A stretch of DNA of 64,000 bases from Bacteroidota bacterium (GTDB lineage: Bacteria > Bacteroidota > Bacteroidia > AKYH767-A > OLB10): contig JADKFV010000026.1 of NCBI GenBank assembly GCA_016717325.1, forward strand, positions 35,714 to 99,713, written 5' to 3'. A model generated the notes under the pieces. It was not told the origin of the DNA. It worked only from the letters and a program-made list of their open reading frames with translations, and ran no database searches. Position 1 is the stretch's first letter. Each line of letters begins with the position of its first letter. Positions 20,256 to 29,517 of the stretch are shown in pieces. The position numbers and the translations under genes are program-made.

Positions 20256-21464
20256 TTACAGCTGCAATAATTTTTTTACAGGATCTTCTCCGGCAAAAAA
20301 CATCTTAACAGGATCCTCTATCATCTGTTTTATTTTTACAAGAAAGCCCACACTTTCTTTGCCATCAATGATGCGGTGATCGTAGCTGAGTGCCACGTAC
20401 ATCATAGGACGTATAACTACAGCGCCATTTACTGCTACAGGGCGTTCCACTATATTGTGCATACCAAGTATGGCAGATTGCGGAGGGTTCAATATAGGTG
20501 TAGACATAAGGCTGCCAAACACACCACCGTTTGTAATGGTAAAAGTGCCTCCGGTCATTTCATCTATTGTCAATTTCCCATCGCGTGCTTTGGTTGCAAG
20601 GGCAAGAATTTCTTTTTCAATTTGTGCCAACGATAAATTTTGTGCATCGCGAATTACAGGCACCATCAACCCTTTGGGCGCACTAACGGCAATGGCAACA
20701 TCGCAGTAATTATGTAATTCTATTTCGTCATTATCTATATAGGCATTCACCATAGGAAATGCTTGCAATGCCTCACATACAGCTTTTGTAAAAAACGACA
20801 TAAACCCTAAACCTACTCCATGCTGTTCTTTAAAAGTATCTTTATATTTTGTACGTATTGCCATCACCGTGCTCATATCAATCTCGTTGAAAGTAGTTAG
20901 CATGGCAGTTTGATTTTTAACTGCTACCAACCGTTGAGCTAATTTTTTGCGCAGGGTAGTCATCTTTTCGCGCTTGCTTTCGCGGGGTGCTGCGGCACTG
21001 GTTTTTACAACATTACCGTTTTGCGATGCAGCAAGCACATCTTGCTTTGTTATGCGCCCTCCTTTGCCAGTGGCTGTTAATTGTTCGGTGGTGATGGCAT
21101 TATCGGCCATGAGTTTTTTTGCTGCCGGTGATGCTGTTTTTTCCTGAACCACTGCTTCCATTTTCTTTTCGGCAACTACTTCTTTTTTAGGCTCGGCTGT
21201 TGTTGTTTTTTCTTTCGCGGCAGGTGCTGCAACTGTTTCATCTATGGTTGCAACTACACTTCCTACTGCAACACTTTCGCCTTCGTTTACAGTTACCGTT
21301 AACTTGCCGCTGGCTTCGGCCACTAACGATAGCGTAGCTTTGTCAGAATCTATTTCGGCAATCTCTTCGTCCTTTTCAACATAGTCGCCATCTTTTTTTA
21401 TCCATCGCGCTATTTGCACTTCTGTTATGCTTTCGCCCGGACTTGGAACTTTTATATCTATCAT
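20256..21464 (-). CDS. sucB: 2-oxoglutarate dehydrogenase E2, dihydrolipoyl succinyltransferase
   Basis: E2 core of the 2-oxoglutarate dehydrogenase complex in the TCA cycle: accepts the succinyl group on its lipoyl arm and transfers it to CoA. The 402 residues show a lipoyl domain with the modified Lys42 in EIDSDKATLSL, an Ala/Lys/Glu-rich linker, a peripheral subunit-binding domain (ASPAAKKLMADN to GRITKQDVLA), and the acyltransferase domain ending with the catalytic SYDHRIIDGKESVGFL. The form is that of succinyltransferases rather than pyruvate E2, and this matches its neighbour. It is encoded 41 bases downstream of sucA and is probably cotranscribed with it. Confidence 0.95.
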   Translation of the reverse strand: MIDIKVPSPGESITEVQIARWIKKDGDYVEKDEEIAEIDSDKATLSLVAEASGKLTVTVNEGESVAVGSVVATIDETVAAPAAKEKTTTAEPKKEVVAEKKMEAVVQEKTASPAAKKLMADNAITTEQLTATGKGGRITKQDVLAASQNGNVVKTSAAAPRESKREKMTTLRKKLAQRLVAVKNQTAMLTTFNEIDMSTVMAIRTKYKDTFKEQHGVGLGFMSFFTKAVCEALQAFPMVNAYIDNDEIELHNYCDVAIAVSAPKGLMVPVIRDAQNLSLAQIEKEILALATKARDGKLTIDEMTGGTFTITNGGVFGSLMSTPILNPPQSAILGMHNIVERPVAVNGAVVIRPMMYVALSYDHRIIDGKESVGFLVKIKQMIEDPVKMFFAGEDPVKKLLQL

Positions 21465-21505
21465 AATTCAAAAAATATTATTGTTGTTGTTGTTTTCAAA
21501 AAAAT

Positions 21506-24262
21506 TTATGCCAATGCTTTTTCTACAATTTCCATTTGTTCTTTGTCGTGCATATCGTGCGAACCTGTTGCCGGACTTGCACTTTCGGCACGGGCAACTA
21601 TTGTGAATGGAATATGTTTAATTGCCCGCAACAAATAAGTGTAAGCGCCCATATTTTCAGGCTCCTCTTGTGTCCACACTATCTCTTTTACATTTTTGTA
21701 TTTCGCAATAATGCTATTTAATCGCTCGTGTGGAAATGGATACAGTTGTTCTATACGTGCAAGTAAAATATCGTTGCGTTTTGTGCTTTCTAATTTTTCT
21801 ATAAGGTCGTAATATAGTTTACCGCTGCACAATACAATTTTTTTTATGTCGGCCACTTTTGCAGTTTCATCACAAATTATTTCTTCAAAATTTCCTTCGG
21901 CCAATTCATTTAACGTTGAAACACATTTAGGATGGCGCAACAAACTTTTTGGTGTAAATACAATTAATGGTTTACGAAAATTGCGTTTTAATTGTCTGCG
22001 CATCACATGGAAAAAATTTGCCGGTGTCGTACAGTTTACAATTTGCATATTGTTTTCGGCACATAAGGATAACCACCTTTCTAAACGGGCACTGCTATGT
22101 TCGGCTCCTTGCCCTTCGTAGCCATGTGGCAACAACATTACCAGGCCGTTCATGCGCCTCCATTTATCTTCGGCACTACTTAAATATTGGTCTATTATTA
22201 TTTGTGCCCCGTTCATAAAATCGCCAAACTGTGCTTCCCAGATTACAAGCGAATTGGGCGATGAAAACGCATAACCATATTCGAAACCAAGCACACCGTA
22301 TTCGCTCAGCAACGAATTGTAAATAGTAAAGTTTGCCTGTGTTTTATTTATATTTTGAAGTGGTACATACAACTCTTCGCTGTCTTCAACTCGCACAGTT
22401 GCATGCCGGTGCGAAAACGTGCCACGCTCCACATCTTGTCCCGACAAGCGCACAGGATTGCCATCGTTGAGCAATGTGCCATAGGCCAATAGTTCGCCCA
22501 TGGCCCAATCCACTTTATTATTTTTTACTACCATTTCTTTGCGCTCGGCAAACAACCGTGTAGTCTTGCTAAAAAATTGTTTGTGCTCGGGTAATGTGCT
22601 TATGCTGTCGCCAATTTTCAATAAAATATCGAGCGCTACTTTTGTATCTGCTGTTGTAAATATTTCTGTGTCAGATGGAATTCGCAAACCTTTCCATGCA
22701 CCTTCGTTATCAACATTAAATTTTGTTTTTTCATTCTTGCGTGCTTTATCCAAATCAACCTGCAGCATGGCTTTAAATTCCTTTTCCATTTCCTTGGCAA
22801 GCGATGCTTCAACATCGCCCTGCGCAAGCAATTTGGCATTATATATTTCGCGCGGATTGGGATGCACAGCAATTGCTTTGTATAAAAGTGGTTGTGTAAA
22901 GCGCGGTTCATCGCCCTCGTTGTGGCCATACTTTCTGTATCCTAAAATATCTACAAACACATCGCGATGATATTTTTGTCGATACTCAATCGCAAGTTTT
23001 ATGGTGTACACCAATGCCTCCACATCGTCACCATTTACATGAAACACCGGACTCTTGGTAACCTTGGCTACATCGGTACAATAGGTACTACTGCGTGCAT
23101 CAAGGTAGTTGGTTGTAAATCCTATTTGGTTGTTAACCACAAGGTGTATAGTGCCACCGGTGCGGTATCCATCGAGCATACTCATTTGTGTAACCTCGTA
23201 CACAATGCCTTGCCCGGCAATTGCGGCATCGCCATGAATTAAAATTGCAGCAATATCATTTTCGTTTCCGTTTTGGTTATCGATTTTCGATCTTACTATT
23301 CCTTGCACCACAGGGCCCACTGCCTCGAGGTGCGATGGATTGGGGGCTAAACTTAAATGTACGTGATGCCCTTTTGTTGTGGTAATATCTGTTGAATAGC
23401 CCAGGTGATATTTTACATCGCCATCGAAACCGGTAATGTCAAATTCTTTACCTTCAAATTCTGTAAATATTTGCTCACGGGTTCTTTGCATTATGTTGCT
23501 CAACACATTCAAGCGGCCACGATGCGCCATGCCAATACAATATTCTTTCAAGCCTAAATCGGCACCGTAATCAATCACCACATCCAATGCAGGAATGAGG
23601 GTTTCGCAGCCTTCGAGCGAAAAACGTTTTTGCCCTACAAACTTGCTGTGCAAAAAACTTTCGAAGGCAACGGCTTCGTTCAGCTTTTGAAATATTCTCC
23701 GCTTTACATCAATGGGAAATAATTCTTCGTTGCGGCATTTTTCCATGCGTTCCTCAAACCAATGCACCACATCGGGATTGGGAATATATTTAAATTCCAC
23801 ACCTATCGAGCGGCAATAGGTATCTTCGAGGTGCTTTGCAATTTTGCGTAGTGTGGCAGGGCCAATTCCTATTTCATCACCGGCAATAAATGTTTGGTCG
23901 AGGTCGGCTTCGTTCAATCCAAAATTTTCGATAGCAAGTGTAGGCTCGTACTTCCTGCGCTCGCGTACCGGGTTGGTATGTGTAAATAAATGCCCACGCA
24001 TACGGTAACCGTTAATAAGATTGATAACCTTAAATTCCTTTTGCAACATCGATGTGCTTTCCTTATCGAGTGCAGTGGCAGTGCTACCACTTTGCAATGC
24101 GGGAATTTGTATTGTTGCCATATCGGTTTGTGCAAACTCGAACCCTTCGAAAAATTTGCGCCACCCCATATCCAACAATTCCGGATTGGTAATAAATGTT
24201 TTGTAAAGCGACTCTATAGCCTGCAACTCTCCGTTGCCTAAATATGTTTTAGTATCCAACAT
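21506..24262 (-). CDS. sucA: 2-oxoglutarate dehydrogenase E1 component
   Basis: Thiamine-diphosphate-dependent decarboxylase of 2-oxoglutarate, first enzyme of the complex. The 918-residue length is normal. Recognisable stretches: N-terminal YLGNGELQAIESLYKTF, the substrate region IGMAHRGRLNVL, the TPP/Mg motif HGDAAIAGQGIVYE, NNQIGFTT, the RYHRDVFVDILGYRKYGHNEGDEP region in part (here EYRQKYHRDVFVDIL), and the transketolase-like C-terminal half with FEYGYAFSSPNSLVIWEAQFGDF read in pieces. First gene of a sucA-sucB operon; the ATG at 24262 lies 23 bases from a good promoter. Confidence 0.96.
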   Translation of the reverse strand: MLDTKTYLGNGELQAIESLYKTFITNPELLDMGWRKFFEGFEFAQTDMATIQIPALQSGSTATALDKESTSMLQKEFKVINLINGYRMRGHLFTHTNPVRERRKYEPTLAIENFGLNEADLDQTFIAGDEIGIGPATLRKIAKHLEDTYCRSIGVEFKYIPNPDVVHWFEERMEKCRNEELFPIDVKRRIFQKLNEAVAFESFLHSKFVGQKRFSLEGCETLIPALDVVIDYGADLGLKEYCIGMAHRGRLNVLSNIMQRTREQIFTEFEGKEFDITGFDGDVKYHLGYSTDITTTKGHHVHLSLAPNPSHLEAVGPVVQGIVRSKIDNQNGNENDIAAILIHGDAAIAGQGIVYEVTQMSMLDGYRTGGTIHLVVNNQIGFTTNYLDARSSTYCTDVAKVTKSPVFHVNGDDVEALVYTIKLAIEYRQKYHRDVFVDILGYRKYGHNEGDEPRFTQPLLYKAIAVHPNPREIYNAKLLAQGDVEASLAKEMEKEFKAMLQVDLDKARKNEKTKFNVDNEGAWKGLRIPSDTEIFTTADTKVALDILLKIGDSISTLPEHKQFFSKTTRLFAERKEMVVKNNKVDWAMGELLAYGTLLNDGNPVRLSGQDVERGTFSHRHATVRVEDSEELYVPLQNINKTQANFTIYNSLLSEYGVLGFEYGYAFSSPNSLVIWEAQFGDFMNGAQIIIDQYLSSAEDKWRRMNGLVMLLPHGYEGQGAEHSSARLERWLSLCAENNMQIVNCTTPANFFHVMRRQLKRNFRKPLIVFTPKSLLRHPKCVSTLNELAEGNFEEIICDETAKVADIKKIVLCSGKLYYDLIEKLESTKRNDILLARIEQLYPFPHERLNSIIAKYKNVKEIVWTQEEPENMGAYTYLLRAIKHIPFTIVARAESASPATGSHDMHDKEQMEIVEKALA

Positions 24263-24284
24263 GCCCCTATTCTTATTTTGTGCG

Positions 24285-24317
24285 CGAATTTACAATCTTT
24301 TTTGGTGGTGTGCCAAA
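24285..24317 (-). promoter_or_regulatory. sucA promoter (TTTG, 21-base spacer, TAAATTCG)
   Basis: On the minus strand a -33 TTTG (24317-24314) is separated by 21 bases from TAAATTCG (24292-24285), a close match to the Bacteroidota TTTG/TAnnTTTG promoter. The sucA ATG follows about 22 bases later, so the leader would be short. Confidence 0.5.
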
Positions 24318-24551
24318 GTTCTTATTATTCATAGTTCCACTTCTTATTGATCTTGCAATATTGTTTAACAATTCCGCTTTATTTTTACAAGGCTCATATA
24401 GATTTCAAGCAGTATTTTTTAGAAGAAAAGTAAGTTAGGCAATTCATTAAAAAAGTGATAAAAAAGTTTTCAAAAATTATTTTTTTTATAAATAACAATA
24501 GAAAAGATTTGTATTAGAGTGAAAAGAACAAACAAAGACCATTTGAAAACG

Positions 24552-24590
24552 AAAAAAAACCTGACAAGCATTTATCACTTATCAGGCTTT
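24552..24590 (-). terminator. Intrinsic terminator of the secreted gene at 24641
   Basis: Arms CCTGACAAG (24560-24568) and CTTATCAGG (24578-24586), 9 bp with one mismatch on the plus strand that becomes a G-T wobble on the minus strand, then eight T on the minus strand (24552-24559). Confidence 0.75.
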
Positions 24591-24640
24591 TGTAAATTTA
24601 ATTATGTATTTTTTCTACAAATTATTTATGCCATTAAATT

Positions 24641-25771
24641 TTAGTCCTTCACAATTTTCACTGTTTCGGTGCCGCTTTGTGAACTTATGGTGGCAATGTA
24701 AATGCCGGCAGCAAGATTTTTCAAATCGATATTTTGTGTCGATGTAATGTTGTTTTGCTGTAAAATTATTTTTCCATTAGCATCGGTTATGGTGAGGTTT
24801 GCCTGCTCATTTATATTTTTCGAAAATGCAAAAACTATATTGCCAACCGATGGATTTGGCGATGCATGTATTACAAAAACTTTTTCGGCAGTGGTAATTA
24901 TATCAAGTGGAATTTCGATAGTATCGGCTGTCATGTTGGTAATAATTGCCGGGTTAAAATCGAAATAAATGCCGGCAGTATTATTTATTACAGTTAATGG
25001 TGCAAGGCCTAGTTTGGTTTTTACTTTGTACGCAACATAACCATTGCTTCCGGCCATATCGGTGCCGCTATCGGGCAATTGAATATTGTAAAAAGTAAAC
25101 GTTGCAATGCCATTTCCTTCCATAGCAAAATTTACATTGTGCGATGCACCAGTTAGTTTGAACGATAATAAATCAAGATTTGAATCGAGCGTATCTTTTA
25201 CCACTACATTGTCGGCAGCAGCATTTCCGGTATTTTGAAAATGAATGGTGTAGTCAATTTCGGTTCCGGCTTTTATCATTCCCGATGGCTCGGCAAGTTT
25301 ATCGTTGGGATCCCACGAGTTGGTAATTAACTGATGTAAATTTATAATGTTGTTTGTAGGAATGGTATCATTCAATGGAGCTATGCTCAATTTAGAATCA
25401 AGATAATTGCCTAATACCGCTTGGCCCGAAGGCAACAAGTGCAACATGATACTGCCACTTTGGTTTGGCATTAAATTACTATACGCCCATTTTATAGTTT
25501 GTCCGTTTACAGAAGTAGGTGCTGGTATGGCACTAATAAATGAATAGAGCGAATCCATTTCGAACGTAATGGTATCGCTTTCTGTTACTGTGCCATTATT
25601 TACATACCATATTGGCATTGGTTCTGGTTGCAACGGTTTGGCGCCCCAGTTAGGGCAATGTATTTCTACCTCATGTATATTTGGAATCATTTGAAACCAA
25701 AATTCAATCCGCTGCATGCTTGTGTTGATGGCTGACAAGTTATTACATTTGGAATATTTGTTTGGTTCCAA
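24641..25771 (-). CDS. C-terminal half of a frame-broken T9SS secreted protein
   Basis: This frame has no signal peptide and continues the upstream protein encoded at 25687-26802: the upstream frame ends LNFGFK and this one reads MIPNIHEVEIHCP directly at the same place, a -1 shift near 25690-25698. It contains a DUF11/DUF7619-like domain (SWDPNDKLAEPSG, DYTIHFQNTGNAAADNVVVKDTL in pieces, AGIYFDFNPAI) and a type-A sorting domain (HASPNPSVGNIVFAF to GTETVKIVKD). The first in-frame residues before MIPNI are not homologous in character and are unlikely to be translated. Treat this and the next entry as one gene of about 720 residues. Confidence 0.7.
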   Translation of the reverse strand: MEPNKYSKCNNLSAINTSMQRIEFWFQMIPNIHEVEIHCPNWGAKPLQPEPMPIWYVNNGTVTESDTITFEMDSLYSFISAIPAPTSVNGQTIKWAYSNLMPNQSGSIMLHLLPSGQAVLGNYLDSKLSIAPLNDTIPTNNIINLHQLITNSWDPNDKLAEPSGMIKAGTEIDYTIHFQNTGNAAADNVVVKDTLDSNLDLLSFKLTGASHNVNFAMEGNGIATFTFYNIQLPDSGTDMAGSNGYVAYKVKTKLGLAPLTVINNTAGIYFDFNPAIITNMTADTIEIPLDIITTAEKVFVIHASPNPSVGNIVFAFSKNINEQANLTITDANGKIILQQNNITSTQNIDLKNLAAGIYIATISSQSGTETVKIVKD

Positions 25772-26802
25772 TAAGTAATTGGTGCTACGGTGAGCGAGTA
25801 TGTAATGGTAGAATCAACAAAGAAAAAAGAATAACTTCCTGTGGCATTGGTAGATACATAATAGTTACCGGGAGTAATATTTACTAATTGATTTTTTATT
25901 CCCGCCTCGGCTGAGTCGAGTGTGCCATTGCCGTTGGTATCGTCAAAAACTTTACCTGTTATAAAACCAAAATTAGCGGTGCCTTTATTGATGCACGAGC
26001 CAAAATTAAATGCAAAACCCGATGGCATATTGCACGAAAAACTTACAGGAAAATAAGTAGTAATTGTTGGATAAGGATAAGCACTTGCCCAATTGCAAGA
26101 GGTATCGCCAAGCACAACAAAATCGAGATTAGTAGTGCCACGCAAACCAATTTGTGTTTGAAGTGGGTTTTGAACCAATGTGTTTGCACCGTAAACAAAG
26201 CTGATACAATTTGACGATTCGTATAACCGAATTTGAAAATTAATATCGCCCTGCCCTGCAAAGTACGAGTAGTGCAACCACTGAATATAACACACTCTGT
26301 TAGGTGCTGTTCCTACGGTTAAATATTGCAGACTTGCATTGCTGCTTTTGTTTTGTAAGTCGGCAGCAAATGGAGCAACTAAATTATTTTGCGAGCCATT
26401 CATAATATTTATAAACGTACTTGTACCGGTGCTGTCGAGCTCAATGTAACCATTGGTATTTATCGACATTTTATCGTGCAGGGTGCCGCCCAAATAAAAA
26501 TCGAAACCTATGGGAATGTTTTGATAAACAACATCATCGGCATACAAAGCATCTACTGTTGTACCTGTTATTTCATAAAATGAATCGAGCGATGCAGTGA
26601 ATGGCAAGGCAGCAACTTGTGCCTGCGATTTAAAACCGATGGCAGCTAAAGTAATGATGGCAGCTACCATGTTAAGTACTTTTTGTTTTATAAGATTTTG
26701 AATAAGAGTTTTAGTTTTAAGGAGTGCTAATGTGTATAAAATATTTAGATACGGCAAGTTTTTTTTAGGGTGTAATGCTTCATGAAAAACATTTAAAGAC
26801 AT
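25687..26802 (-). CDS. N-terminal half of a frame-broken T9SS secreted protein
   Basis: Secreted N-terminal half: a signal peptide ending FKSQAQ, a lectin-like or jelly-roll domain (NIPIGFDFYLGGT, MSINTNGYIELD, FQIRLYESSN), and an SdrD-B-like domain (ITGKVFDDTNGNGTLDSAEAGI). The frame stops at TGA 25687 exactly where the following domain resumes in another frame. The start is uncertain: the first ATG at 26802 puts about 35 residues before a normal hydrophobic signal core, and no better ATG lies between, apart from a Met inside the core. The gene diverges from a GNAT gene 96 bases away. Confidence 0.7.
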   Translation of the reverse strand: MSLNVFHEALHPKKNLPYLNILYTLALLKTKTLIQNLIKQKVLNMVAAIITLAAIGFKSQAQVAALPFTASLDSFYEITGTTVDALYADDVVYQNIPIGFDFYLGGTLHDKMSINTNGYIELDSTGTSTFINIMNGSQNNLVAPFAADLQNKSSNASLQYLTVGTAPNRVCYIQWLHYSYFAGQGDINFQIRLYESSNCISFVYGANTLVQNPLQTQIGLRGTTNLDFVVLGDTSCNWASAYPYPTITTYFPVSFSCNMPSGFAFNFGSCINKGTANFGFITGKVFDDTNGNGTLDSAEAGIKNQLVNITPGNYYVSTNATGSYSFFFVDSTITYSLTVAPITYWNQTNIPNVITCQPSTQACSGLNFGFK

Positions 26803-26856
26803 AGTAAAGAAAATGGAATCTTGTATAAAACATTTTATAAATCAACTCGTCATTTA

Positions 26857-26890
26857 TTGAAATATGTGTAAAATATTTTCTCTACATTTG
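26857..26890 (+). promoter_or_regulatory. Promoter of the GNAT gene, possibly leaderless
   Basis: TTG (26857-26859) and TACATTTG (26883-26890) are 23 bases apart and match the -33/-7 pattern. The ATG at 26899 begins only 9 bases after the -7 box, so the transcript may have almost no leader. Confidence 0.4.
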
Positions 26891-26898
26891 ATAAAAAA

Positions 26899-27399
26899 AT
26901 GGAATTTAAACTTCGCCCTTTTGAAATTAACGATTTGCAAAGCCTGGTAAAATATGCCAACAATGCAAAGATTGCACAATTTATGACCAATCAATTTCCG
27001 CATCCTTACACCGAGGAAACAGGAAAAGCATTTATAGAATTTTGTATGAGTCACAATCCTACTCGCATATTTACTTTCGAAATAAATGGCAAAGCTTCGG
27101 GCGGAATAGGCATACATCCACAAGCCGATATTATGTGCAAAAATGCCGAACTCGGTTATTGGCTTGCCGAACCTTTTTGGAATCTTGGCATTGTTTCAAA
27201 AGCGGTGATTCAAGCATTGGATTATGGTTTCAAAACATTTGATATTAATAGAATTTATGCCCGCCCGTTTTCGAATAATTTAGCATCGCAAAAAGTATTA
27301 GAAAAATGTGGATTTAAGCTCGAAGCCCGCATCGAAAAAAATATTTTTAAAAATGGTGAATACCTTGACGAGTTGATTTATGCTGTGCGTAGAGGGTGA
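26899..27399 (+). CDS. GNAT-family N-acetyltransferase (RimJ/RimL-like)
   Basis: A 166-residue acetyl-CoA-dependent N-acetyltransferase of the RimJ/RimL type. Typical sequence: an N-terminal LRPFEINDLQSLVKYANN, a substrate strand GGIGIHPQ, AELGYWLAEPFWNLGIVSKAV around the acetyl-CoA loop, and NLASQKVLEKCGFKLEARI at the C-terminus. Substrate cannot be read; members of this group acetylate ribosomal protein N-termini, amino sugars or small molecules. It stands alone between a divergent secreted gene and an orphan sorting-domain fragment. Confidence 0.9.
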   Translation: MEFKLRPFEINDLQSLVKYANNAKIAQFMTNQFPHPYTEETGKAFIEFCMSHNPTRIFTFEINGKASGGIGIHPQADIMCKNAELGYWLAEPFWNLGIVSKAVIQALDYGFKTFDINRIYARPFSNNLASQKVLEKCGFKLEARIEKNIFKNGEYLDELIYAVRRG

Positions 27400-27633
27400 T
27401 TTTTAGTTCCTCTCGTTAATGTGCCATATCTAGTTTCTAAATGTTGAACAATTAATTCTAATGTAAACATTTTTGGCTATCATTTTATTAAGGTGTCAGT
27501 TTTAATTATAAGATTAAAAAATATTTAGTAGTGTTTAAATAAAATTTACTTTTTGCAATGTAAATAAATGCTAAAAATGATACCATTGCTGAGTTTACAA
27601 ATTATTATTGACCGTAGCTAAATTGCTATTTAA

Positions 27634-28191
27634 AAAAAATGCCAAAACTTTGTTGGTATTTCCCTTCAATCCAAACAATTAAAAAAAGAAGATTTAAATC
27701 TGCTTACCTGGTGCACAGCTAACGAAATAATGACCGATTATTTTGTCCTCGAAAAAAGTATCGATGGAATTAATTTTACTCCAATTGCAAACATTGATGC
27801 CGTAGGCTTTTCTTTACAGCTGACAAACTACTCTTACAAAGATTTTGAAAAATCATCAACAGTTAACTACTATCGTTTACAACAATTTTATGTGGATGGC
27901 AACAGTGACTTTTCAAATGTAATAGTTATAGCAGACAATAATACAAGCAATCAGGAGCAAATTTATCCTAATCCCACGAAGGGTGTATTCAATATAATTT
28001 ATGCACATAACCCGAGTTCGACTTTTAGTGTCAGAATAACGGATAGCAAAGGTAAAACTGTATTTCAACGCAATGATATACAAGACCAATATGTAAATTG
28101 CAGTTTACTCAACTTTGCTCCGGGTATATATACTATCACTGTATACGATGATACAATATCATCATCTCAAACCATTCTTCTTAAAAAATAG
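27634..28191 (+). pseudogene. 5'-truncated remnant of a T9SS-secreted protein
   Basis: The frame is open from 27634 to 28191 but has no plausible start and no signal peptide. The first ATG (27730) falls inside a conserved module: in frame before it lies LLTWCTANEI, then MTDYFVLEKSIDG, NYYRLQQFYVDG, matching the common Bacteroidota pre-sorting module (TW.TA.E..DYF..E+S.DG). After it comes a type-A sorting domain (QIYPNPTKGVFNI to SSSQTILLKK). So the C-terminus of a larger secreted protein survives and the rest is gone. The preceding 230 bases (27400-27633) show nothing else. Confidence 0.65.
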
Positions 28192-28300
28192 TACCCTTAT
28201 ATCATCCCCCCCCAAAAAAATTGTTAATAGAAATATTGGCAATGGGATTATAATCATTTATAAAAATTACACCTTTGGCAACTTCTAATTCTAACGATTT

Positions 28301-29401
28301 ATGAAAATTGCTATAATGGGTACTCGCGGTATTCCAAACAACTATGGAGGTTTGGAGCAGTTTGCCGAACGCGTATCAGAATTGCTTGTAAAAAAAGGCC
28401 ATGAAGTGATTGTATATAATGCATCGCATCACCCTTATGATAAAAGCGAATTTCACGGAGTGAAAATAATAAAGAAGTATAATCCCGAAAAAAAGATTGG
28501 TTCGGGAGGAAATTTTATTTATGATTTGTTAAGCTACTATGATGCATCGAAAAGGAAATGCGATGCAATACTTGTTTGCGGATACACCACAATGGCCTTT
28601 GCTTATTTGCTGGTTAAACCAAAATCGAAAGTGGTTACAAACATTGATGGCATGGAGTGGTGGCGAAGCAAGCACAATAATATTGTGAAAAAATTTACCC
28701 ACTGGACCGAAAAACTTGCCATCAAAAGCAGTGATGCTATTATATCGGACAATATAGGAATACAAGATTATGTGATGGAGGATTACAAAAAGCATTCTTA
28801 CTTTATCGCCTATGCTGCCGATTTATTCGACAACAATAATCCTGCAATTTTAAAAGAATGGAATTTGACTCCTTATGATTACAATGCAATGATTTGCCGT
28901 TTGGAGCCTGAAAATAACATTGAAATAATACTTGATGGGGTTGCCATGTCAAAGTCAACAATGAAAACATATGTATGTGCTTCATACGAGCATAAATATG
29001 GTTATTACTTGAAAGATAAATATAAAGATTGCGATAAAATCATTTTTAAGGGATGGGTAGCAAAACAGGAAATACTGCATCAGCTGCGCAACTATTCCAA
29101 TTTGTACTTTCATGGCCATTCGGTAGGCGGAACCAATCCTTCGCTGTTAGAGGCGATGGCGGGCAAAGCATTTATTGCGGCCCACGATAATGTTTTTAAC
29201 CGCCATGTTACTGGCGATGATGCTTTATATTTTAAAACCCCGGCCGATGTTGCACACATGATTGACAATTATGACGGTGTAAAGCAAAGTCGCGAAAGGT
29301 TTACACATAATAATTTAGAAAAAATAAAACACATATATAACTGGCAAAATATTGCCGACCAATATGAAGCGATGTTCAAGGAAGTGACAGGAAAAAATTA
29401 A
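28301..29401 (+). CDS. Glycosyltransferase, DUF1972/GT4-type (rhamnosyltransferase-like)
   Basis: A 366-residue GT-B glycosyltransferase. The N-terminus MKIAIMGTRGIPNNYGG with LEQFAERVSELL is the hallmark of the DUF1972 group, found in O-antigen and exopolysaccharide rhamnosyl- or galactosyltransferases. The C-terminal GT1/GT4 domain has ICRLEPENNIEIILDG, FHGHSVGGTNPSLLEAM and a terminal helix. Cytoplasmic, using a nucleotide sugar; the acceptor is unknown. No other polysaccharide genes lie next to it, so it is likely a lone enzyme or part of a locus elsewhere. Confidence 0.9.
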   Translation: MKIAIMGTRGIPNNYGGLEQFAERVSELLVKKGHEVIVYNASHHPYDKSEFHGVKIIKKYNPEKKIGSGGNFIYDLLSYYDASKRKCDAILVCGYTTMAFAYLLVKPKSKVVTNIDGMEWWRSKHNNIVKKFTHWTEKLAIKSSDAIISDNIGIQDYVMEDYKKHSYFIAYAADLFDNNNPAILKEWNLTPYDYNAMICRLEPENNIEIILDGVAMSKSTMKTYVCASYEHKYGYYLKDKYKDCDKIIFKGWVAKQEILHQLRNYSNLYFHGHSVGGTNPSLLEAMAGKAFIAAHDNVFNRHVTGDDALYFKTPADVAHMIDNYDGVKQSRERFTHNNLEKIKHIYNWQNIADQYEAMFKEVTGKN

Positions 29402-29517
29402 ACTTTTTTAAAAAATTAGTTTGAATAAAGATTTTTGTATTTTCGTTGCCCGAAAGCAGGCCTACCTCCTGTAATTTAGTGAATTTTAAACTGTAAATCA
29501 TTTATTATCAATAATTT

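Larger units (their letters stand above)
24263..24640. other. Intergenic region upstream of sucA
   Basis: About 380 bases without a gene. It holds the sucA promoter at its left end and the terminator of the frame-broken secreted gene at its right. The AT-rich middle (24318-24551) shows nothing I can assign. Confidence 0.5.
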
